Assembly: GCA_030015575.1 (NCBI GenBank)
Contig: CM057339.1
Span: forward strand, 770,118,809 to 770,182,808
Reading direction: 5' to 3'
DNA: 64,000 bases
Source of the DNA: Agapanthus africanus
Lineage: Eukaryota > Streptophyta > Magnoliopsida > Asparagales > Amaryllidaceae
Positions 57,349-64,000 of the stretch are shown here, piece after piece. Below the pieces are notes generated by a model. That model saw only the letters and a program-made list of their open reading frames with translations. It made no database searches and had not been told where the DNA came from. The number at the start of each line of letters is the position of its first letter. Positions within the stretch are counted from its first letter, which is position 1. The position numbers and the translations under genes are program-made.

Positions 57349-57405
57349 TGTTCCCTCATAAAAAAAGGGGAGAGAAAAGGAGAGAAAATTCCCTACGGCT
57401 CAAGC

Positions 57406-57782
57406 CTCACGTGTTAAATACGTGAGCGCCTGTTTGCAGAGCATTTAGACGCTGCAATTAAACAACTAAAGGTTAAATGTGCCTCACGTGTTAAACACGT
57501 GATCACCTATGTATAAAGTATCAAAGCACAAAAAAAACCTACACTGGGGTTACGTGTTAAATACGTGAGGTTACCCTTTTGAAGTATTAGCTTCAGATAG
57601 AGTTAAACTCTATGCATATAATTAAATTATATTTTTATATGTAAAGCATATGAGTATTAAGAGTAAATGACCAAAAGCCAAATTGACCTCACGTGTTAAA
57701 CACGCGAGTGCCAATATGCAAGGCATATGGGTGCCAAATGAAAGAAGCTAAGTAAGCCTCACGTGTTAAACACGTGAGGGTG
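57406..57782. repeat. Paired G-box palindrome array
   Basis: Five copies of CTCACGTG-TTAAA/TTAAAT-ACGTGAG-type palindromes at about 57406, 57483, 57551, 57688 and 57758, spaced about 70-135 bp. Each holds one or two CACGTG G-boxes, sites for plant bZIP/bHLH factors. More copies with different loops lie at about 58840-59060. Confidence 0.75.
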
Positions 57783-58267
57783 CCTTCTTACGTAGAATTA
57801 AATTCTACTCTTGGTAAATACTTCCCTAGATTTTCTAAAAGAGAAAGATCCTCTCTGTTAAACAGGGAACCGTTGGATCAAAAATCCAATGGCGATTAAG
57901 CATAGATTTAAATTCTATCGGGAAGGATATTTTCTGTTGAACAGAAAATTGGTGGATCAAAAATCCAATGAGATGGAAAATATTTCCCATATCTTTCTAA
58001 ACAGAGAAAGATTGTGCTCTGTTAAACCGAGCACTCTTAGATTAAAAATCTAATGCTGATAAAAATATCACCGTTCAATAGAATTTTATTCTATATAAGG
58101 GAAAATATTCCCCTAATCTTGCTAAAACGAGAAAACATATTCTGTAAGACTGAAACACTTGGATCAAAGATCCAACGGTGGGTAAAATTCCCCAAACAGA
58201 TTTTGAGACCAATAAAATCAATTGGAATCTCTCAATAAGAGATTTTAATTAACAAACTTGACTCCAC

Positions 58268-58276
58268 TATATAAAG
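58268..58276 (+). promoter_or_regulatory. LTR TATA box, module 1
   Basis: TATATAAAG followed by GACCCAAGACTTCAAGTC. First of three near-identical promoter modules in the LTR. Confidence 0.55.
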
Positions 58277-59221
58277 GACCCAAGACTTCAAGTCTTGCAT
58301 ACGAACATAAACTTCTGCAAAAAAAAAAATACAGTGAGCTCTTGAAAGAACAGAGAATTTAATTCTCAAAGAAAGAAGATCTCACTCTTTCAAAAACTCT
58401 AGGTAAATAAAAAGGAGAGATTAAAAGTATCCCCTTTACCTAGTATAATGGAAATAAGGGTTTAACCCTTCATACAAGAACTTAGTTCTTCCTCTGGTTT
58501 GAGATTTGCAAAAACAAATCTTCCCACAAGTTGAGAATTTAATTCTCATCGGGAAGATTCTGTTCTTCAGACTCAAAACTTAAGCGAAAAGAATTAGGTT
58601 AAAAAGAAAAAGAAATAAAAAGAAAAAGAACATGTGTTCTGGGAATTTAATTCCTCCGAAATTATGGTTTAACCCTACATAAAGAACTTAGTTCCTATAA
58701 AAATAAAAGAAGAACTTAGTTCTCCAATTAAAAAAATGATGATGATCCAAGATCTTCAAAAAAAAAATCTTGATGATTATCAATGACTAAAATATCATTA
58801 ACAGAGATTAATATCTCTAAAAACAAGAAGAACTTAGCGTCTCACATGAAACACACGTGAGCAAAATTAGTGCTTAGCACTATTATAAGTGCCTCACGTG
58901 TTTCCTACGTGAGTGCCTAAAACAAACAAAAAAAGAGTTAAAATGCCTCACGTGCTTCCTACGTCAGCGCCTAAAAAACAAAGAAAAAAACTCATTCGTG
59001 TTGATTGGGCAGCCATCAAATAAAGCAGCCCAACACCCCAATAAAGTAGTCACGTGAAATACACGTGAAACACTCTTGGATACTTGAAATCTGGCACCTC
59101 ATGTGCTTCACACATAAGCACCAGAGCTCTAGCCAAGTGCTTAGTACTTCTGTCAAGGGGGGGTGTTCCCCCAATCAGATAGCAAAGCTCTGTTCAAAAT
59201 TTGAAATTTGAACTGAGACCG

Positions 59222-59562
59222 TGCTTCACATGCAAAGCACGAGAGCGCTAGCACCAAGAGCGCCAGCGGTAAGAGTCAAAGACTCTGAGGAAGCGCCAAG
59301 AGCACCAGCGCCAAGAGCGCCAGCGCCATAAGTCAAAGACTCTGAGACTGCGCCTCACGTGCAAAGCAAGAGAGCGCTAGCTCTAAGAGCGCCAGCGCTA
59401 AGAGTCAAAGACTCTGAGAAAGCGCCAAGAGCGCCAGCTCTATGAGTCAAAGACTCTAAGGCAGCGCCTCACGAGGGTGCCAGCGCCAAAAGCGCCGGTG
59501 CCAAGAGTCAAAGACTCTGAGGCAGCGCCTCACGTGCAAAGCACGAGAGCGCCAGCGATAGA
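59222..59562. repeat. GC-rich tandem block with GACTC palindromes
   Basis: Alternating AGAGCGCCAGCGCC-type words and the palindrome AGAGTCAAAGACTCT, the latter in five copies (about 59272, 59332, 59401, 59443, 59504), with CCTCACGTGCAAAGCACGAG between some of them. Irregular unit length of about 40-70 bp. Confidence 0.8.
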
Positions 59563-59917
59563 ACTAAATGTTCTCTACCGTTGGATCAAAGATCCAACGA
59601 AAATGATAAATCATCAAATTACCAGAATAATATTCTGTTGAGGAAATACTCCTCAAATCTTTCCAAACAAGAAAGATTGTGCTTTGTAAACCAGAGCACC
59701 GTTGGATCAAAGATCCAATGATGATTAAACATCACCAAGATACAGAATAAGTTCTGTATTGGAAAATATTTTCCCAATCTTGCTAAAAACAAGAAAGATG
59801 TCTTCTGTAAAACAGAAGTCGTTGGATCAAAGATCCAACGGTGGATAAAATCCCAAAATCAATCAGAGATCTCTCAATGAGAGATTTCCTTAACTGATTC
59901 AACAAATCAGCCTCCCC

Positions 59918-59926
59918 TATATAAAG
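59918..59926 (+). promoter_or_regulatory. LTR TATA box, module 2
   Basis: TATATAAAG followed by GCCCCAAGACTTCAATTC. Preceded, as in modules 1 and 3, by a GATCCAACGG palindrome and CAATCAGAGA-type sequence. Confidence 0.55.
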
Positions 59927-60324
59927 GCCCCAAGACTTCAATTCTTAAAGAGAAGAACCGCCCCATAAGCTTCAAATTGGAAGAAGAAAACATAAGAACT
60001 GCCCCATAAGCTTCAAATTGGAAGAAGAAAACAGAAGAACCCCCCTCTCCTCCATAAACTTCAAATTCTCAAAAAAGAAAAAGAGAAGAAAAAACTCTAA
60101 GAAGAAGAATTTTTTTCAAGGTAAATAACAATAAGTGAGATCATAGCATCTCCTCTATATTTGAGAGTTTAACTCTCACATCAGAAGAACTTAGTTCTTT
60201 TTCCAGATCACAGATCTATAAGACAAAGTCTTTCATAAAAAGAAGAGAGATCATTGTTTCCCCCAATCAGAGCAAACATCTGTTTTAAAATTCAAAATTT
60301 AAAAGTTGAAGCAACACTTCAGAT

Positions 60325-60600
60325 TCAGCGCTAGGCGCGCTGCGCGCCACGTGTCAAACACAGATGCGCTAGCGCCAGGTGCACTGCGCCCTAGGCAGCG
60401 CACCCCCAATCAGAACAAAGCTCTGTTTTAAAATTCAAAATTCAAAATTCAAAATTTGAAGCAACGCTTCAGTTCCAGCGCTAGGCGCGCTGCGCGCCAC
60501 GTGTCAAACACGGGTGCGCTAGCGCAGCCTGAGCTGCGCTCTGCGCTGCGCGCCACGTGTCAAACGTAGGTGCGCCAACGCAAGGTGCGCTAGCGCTGGA
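60325..60600. repeat. GC-rich CACGTG block
   Basis: Repeats of AGCGCTAGGCGCGCTGCGCG followed by CCACGTGTCAAACAC and TGCGCTAGCGC, at about 60329, 60476 and 60540, separated by an A+T-rich TTAAAATTCAAAATTC stretch. Highly self-complementary. Confidence 0.7.
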
Positions 60601-60824
60601 ATTAAAAATTCCCCACCGTTAGATCAAAAGATCTAATAATGATAAATCATTAATTAATCAGAATTAAAATTCTGTTATGGAAATATCTTTCCAATCTTGT
60701 TAAAAACAAGAAGATTACCTTCTGTAAAACAGAAGCCCTAGGATCAAAGATCCAATGGTGGGGAAACATCCCCAAATCAATCAGAGAAAGATCTCTTTAA
60801 CTGATTTAACAAATCAATTTTCCC

Positions 60825-60833
60825 TATATAAAG
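60825..60833 (+). promoter_or_regulatory. LTR TATA box, module 3
   Basis: TATATAAAG followed by TCCCTAAGACTTCAAGTC. The most downstream copy; if it is the active promoter, the R region begins near 60.86 kb. Confidence 0.55.
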
Positions 60834-61904
60834 TCCCTAAGACTTCAAGTCTGATATAGAGAAACCCCCTTACAAATTTTGAGAAAACTCAAAGAAAGAA
60901 GAGCAAGCTCTTAGCAAAAGAAGATTATTTCTTCAAGGTAAAGAATGATTCTTGAACAAAGAGATGAAATCATCTCATAAAAACAGAAGAATTATCTTCT
61001 TAAGAGATCATAGATCTATAAATACCAAGGTCTTTCATAAAAGATCAAAAGATCTAATCATAAAAATAAAAGAAGTATTACTTCATTCACAGATCATTGA
61101 TCTATAAAGGCAAAGCCCTTTCTAAAATAAAAACTGTTGTTCTTGAATCTTGAGGCAAAGCCTCCTTTGAACATAAACTTGTTCTCTGATCATAAATTTG
61201 ATTAAATGCACTTTGCGCTACTGAAAAGTGCCTTGCACTCATGAACTGTGCTTTTGCACTCCTTGGACCGGCGCTCAGCGCCAAAATGTGCCACGTGTCA
61301 ACCACAGATACAACTTGCGCTTTGCGCTTCTGAAACAGCGCACCATGCTCATGGGCTGGCGCTTAGCGCCAAACGCGCCACGTGTCACTCACTGGCGTGC
61401 CACTAAACTAGCGCAATGCGCTCATAAATTGAAAGTGCAATGCACTTATAAACTGGAGCTCGACACGTGTCCTTCTCGTGTGCACTACTTGGCAGAAGCA
61501 CACTGCGCTCTTTAATTGGCGCAAAGCGCCTGGTGCGCCACGTGGCGCACTGTCAGAACACACATTGTTCTGATGAATGCTATGCATTCAATACAAGACA
61601 AAAAAGTAATGTCAGGATCTAATGCTCAGCATTATTAAAAGGGCCAAGCCCAAATAAAGGCTCAATAAGCAGAACAATAAAATGTTAAACACTTATTGGA
61701 CTTAGCCCAAGACTGGCCGTAAGTCCTCAACTCATATCAACTGAGCCCATATGCTCATAAACCTTTTAACAGACTTTAGTCCCAAATTGGACTATAGATC
61801 TCCCAACCAAAATTGGTTCAAGGGTACATCTCTGAGCTCCTCTGATATTTGTCGTTGTAATCCTTCAACGTATTCAGAGAGGTGACGGGTCCCGACAGCC
61901 ATAC

Positions 61905-62180
61905 ATGCCACAGACTATGATGTCTTTAAACTGGACTGTGGGGTCCTTAAACTCATGGACTACGATGTCCTTAAACTTTACAGACCATGACGTCTTTAAA
62001 CTACGGACTGTGGGGTCCTTAAACTCATGGACTACGATGTCCTTAATCTCGGACTGTGGGGTCCCTTTAAACCCACGGACTACGATGTCCTTAACCTGGA
62101 CCGAGATGTCCTTAAACTAACATTGGACCGTAATGTCCTTAAACTAACATTCGACCGCAATGTCCCTAAACTAAACATTA
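61905..62180 (+). repeat. Tandem array of about 22-bp GGAC...GTCC units
   Basis: About 11-12 head-to-tail units of the type GGACTACGATGTCCTTAAAC, some as GGACTGTGGGGTCCTTAAAC. Each unit is itself a GGAC/GTCC inverted repeat. The 71-codon ORF over it is a by-product of the periodicity. Confidence 0.8.
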
Positions 62181-62472
62181 GAGTCCAATTGCTCTTTTGT
62201 TGGATCTAAACGATCCCGTTAAGTTGATCTTAGTCTAAAAATTAGACTAACGTATCCTTAACTAACGTTTAAGTTGATCTTAGTCCCAAAATGAGACTAA
62301 CGTATCCTTAAACCCAACCCCAAACCTAAATCTAAGAAGATACGGATTTGGACTAATCCACGCCCTACGGGTGACAACATACATTAGTCTCCGTATACAA
62401 TCCACGGGCAACCAAACACAAAAACAAACACCCACGACCCGAAGTGACCATCTGGAGAAGGAGAAAGTGGTT

Positions 62473-62561
62473 ACCGCGATGCGGTAGCGTAATTAACTGC
62501 AGGGGCTTGCGCCTGCAGTGAAGAGCGTCCCCACAATAAAAAACCCCCTCAAACGAGGGGG
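62473..62561 (+). repeat. Three hairpins near the LTR end
   Basis: ACCGC-GAT-GCGGT (62473-62485), CTGCAGG...CCTGCAG (62498-62518) and CCCCCTC-AAAC-GAGGGGG (62544-62561) stand in a row about 170 bases before the LTR end. In the transcript they would lie in the 5' leader (R/U5). Confidence 0.6.
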
Positions 62562-62738
62562 AATCTGACGAAGTCTGCTACATCGTCCGCATCCGTTTAA
62601 ACCTTTGATACATGGTGCCATAAATCAACTTGGCATTTTCGGAGAGGTGGACGGATAGCACCAATTAGCATCAGCCCCGAATTTCAGGCAAGACGAACCT
62701 ACGCGGTCGCATCTCTGTGTTCGGCGGGGAACAGATTC

Positions 62739-62757
62739 TGGCACGCCCAGTGGGACC
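62739..62757 (+). other. PBS-like site of the Tat-like element
   Basis: TGGCACGCCCAGTGGGACC begins five bases after the LTR terminus GGGGAACA. This phrase is common just inside the 5' LTR of Tat-lineage Gypsy elements. The matching tRNA was not identified. Confidence 0.55.
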
Positions 62758-62875
62758 TTTTCCTCTTTCCACTCTACACATTGTGTGTCGCGTTCGCGAA
62801 CGAATCTCGGTTTGTTAATGGTTTCCCTTGGGTTCGAGGTACTAAGATTTGGTATCTTGCTGGGTGCAGAAAACA

Positions 62876-63870
62876 ATGGCGTCTACTTGCATGAAGTGTT
62901 CCAGCTGCAATTGCAACTCGGGTTCCGCCTCATTTGGAGGCATAGCTTACGGGCCCCAAGCGGCCTCCCTGTTCATGATGCCGGTGGAACAGGTCACTCA
63001 GGCCACCACTGGATTGTTTTTCGGGACCATGCTCCCGCCAACGAGCTTCAGCGCTCCTATACCAACATAAGAAGCTCCCAAGAAGTCGGTCTTTGATCGG
63101 CTTGCAACTATAGCGGCCCCTCTCAATGGGTCGTCCAGCTCCAGCGCCTCAGTCTTCGCCAGATTGGGCAAAAGTTCATGTGGGCCCATGATGAAGCTTG
63201 TAATTCCAGAACAGGTTATTCCGAAAAGGATAGCCATCCCTGCTCCCGAAGTCGTCAAGGTGGCTTTTCCTGCCAAAGGGTTGGTCTTCACAAGACTGAC
63301 TGTTCCGGCTCCCACTCCGGCTCCCGTTCCTGCTCAAAAGTCTTATTTGATAGGTTAGACACCGCTACTCAACGGACGTCGGTCTTCAAGAGGCTGGTAC
63401 CGGTAGCGCCTCACCTGAACAGGGGGCATGACGAAATCACCCCTCAAGCTGAAATAATCCCAATGGCTCAACACGCTCAACGTCGCCACTGGCGCTGAGT
63501 GAGGAAAACTGGGGGCAACTCCCCCTCTGGGCTAACTCCACCAGCCACAACGGTGGAAGTCAATGCTGCTGTTCCCACTGGGAACAACTTTGAATTGCTG
63601 AACAAGGTGCGCAGGAATTCTCCTACCGCCACACTGAAAAAATCTCCTCCACCGGTAGAGAATGTTACAGAAATAAAGCCGGATCAGCCCCCTCAACGAC
63701 TGTCCTCCAAAGTTTACAAAGTTTGGCGACGAGTCCAGGATTCGGTGATTGATCAAGACTATCCCCGTCGACAGAAGTGTAAGTCGATGTACTTCACCCC
63801 AGTACTTATGGGGAGGCGGAATTTTCAAAAACAATCAAGTTTAAACAACGAACATCGACTAACCGCTTGA
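62876..63870 (+). pseudogene. Tat-like gag N-terminal region, broken
   Basis: ATG at 62876 opens MASTCMKCSSCNCNSG and continues to PVEQVTQATTGLFFG. After a TAA at 63068 the same frame reads KKSVFDRLA, SASVFARLGKSS, GLVFTRLT. Following a frameshift near 63.34 kb come VLFDRLD, TSVFKRLVPVAPH and, after a TGA at 63496, SKVYKVWRRVQDSVIDQDY. Repeated VFxRL motifs spaced along a proline/serine-rich chain are typical of the N-terminal gag of Tat/Ogre elements. Two stops and one frameshift show decay. Nothing further is assigned to 64000. Confidence 0.62.
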
Positions 63871-64000
63871 ATCGAAGCTAAACTATAAATAACCGTATCT
63901 TATGAGTTTCTTTTCACAAGTGATTAGGGATTATACCTAATGAAACCGGTCCTTCTTCTTTACGTCCTCCTTTGTTCTCCTCGACCTTCTCTAGGTAGTA

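Larger units (their letters stand above)
57349..62733 (+). repeat. Giant 5' LTR (5.39 kb)
   Basis: Terminal TGTTCCC at the left and GGGGAACA at the right are mirror images, directly followed by a PBS-like site. The interior is non-coding and dominated by short inverted repeats: CTCACGTG-TTAAA-CACGTGAG, TTGGATC-AAA-GATCCAA, GAGAATT-TAATTCTC, AGAACTTAGTTCT, AGAGTC-AAA-GACTCT. Three TATATAAAG boxes and several tandem blocks lie inside. At 5.4 kb it is among the largest LTR sizes known for plants (Ogre-type). Confidence 0.75.
57349..64000 (+). mobile_element. Tat/Ogre-like Gypsy element (5' end)
   Basis: Begins TGTTCCC at 57349 inside the Gypsy-2 LTR. A 5.4-kb LTR is followed by a PBS-like site and a gag-like region with repeated VFxRL motifs, the pattern of Tat-lineage elements. 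The rest of the element (pol, 3' LTR) is outside the window. Candidate left duplication bases are TTACT at 57344-57348. Confidence 0.75.

Noticed and set aside
57406..57782. CRISPR-like array of palindromic repeats
   Set aside because: Spacing is irregular, the intervening sequence is itself palindromic LTR DNA, the context is a plant retroelement and no cas genes are present.
61905..62120. Repeat-protein-like ORF (SLNSWTTMSLN)
   Set aside because: A by-product of a DNA tandem array of about 22 bp; frame not maintained through the array.
62544..62561. Bacterial-type transcription terminator
   Set aside because: The hairpin CCCCCTC/GAGGGGG has no T run after it and lies in a plant LTR leader. 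Treated as RNA structure.

Overview
The window looks like repeat-dense intergenic and genic DNA from the nuclear genome of a large-genome flowering plant. The evidence is plant Copia and chromovirus-type Gypsy retrotransposons, an LTR of more than 5 kb typical of the Tat/Ogre group, foldback MITEs, an Angio-domain-like SINE trace, plant-type introns and one plant-type histone deacetylase gene. I cannot name the species. No bacterial, organellar, rRNA or CRISPR features were seen.

Layout: (a) 1-5.9 kb: a broken Copia element on the minus strand. Its pol runs straight into a second LTR of the same family lying in the opposite orientation. (b) 5.9-16.3 kb: pieces of a minus-oriented chromovirus-like Gypsy family (Gypsy-1). 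Its gag-pol is inverted, a second gag copy faces it, and a ~770-bp palindrome plus duplicated LTR ends follow. Its gag/protease reading frame carries two short spliceosomal-type introns. (c) 16266-28032: a complete 11.8-kb LARD-like element with 4.16-kb LTRs, a 5-bp target duplication, PBS and PPT, but no recognisable gene. (d) 28.0-30.75 kb: a diverged LTR related to the LARD LTR. (e) 33.1-44.2 kb: an eroded HDA9-like class I histone deacetylase gene. Ten exons with usable splice sites remain, but the catalytic-centre exons and the first exon are missing and there are frameshifts. A solo LTR and a MITE sit in its introns. (f) 45.1-57.3 kb: a degenerate minus-strand chromovirus (Gypsy-2), with a solo LTR of the Gypsy-1 family inserted in its integrase (perfect GATGA duplication) and a foldback MITE in its 3' LTR. 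(g) 57349 to the end: a Tat/Ogre-like element. It has a 5.4-kb LTR packed with short palindromes, paired G-boxes and three tandem TATA modules, then a PBS and a broken gag.

Nesting gives an order of events. Gypsy-2 is older than the solo LTR, the MITE and the Tat-like element that interrupt it. The Gypsy-1 LTR or its neighbour is older than the LARD. The HDA9-like locus received a Gypsy-2-family solo LTR. The only host gene seen is the decayed deacetylase; everything else is mobile DNA or unassigned sequence. All calls come from reading the sequence and recognising motifs; no alignments or database searches were run.
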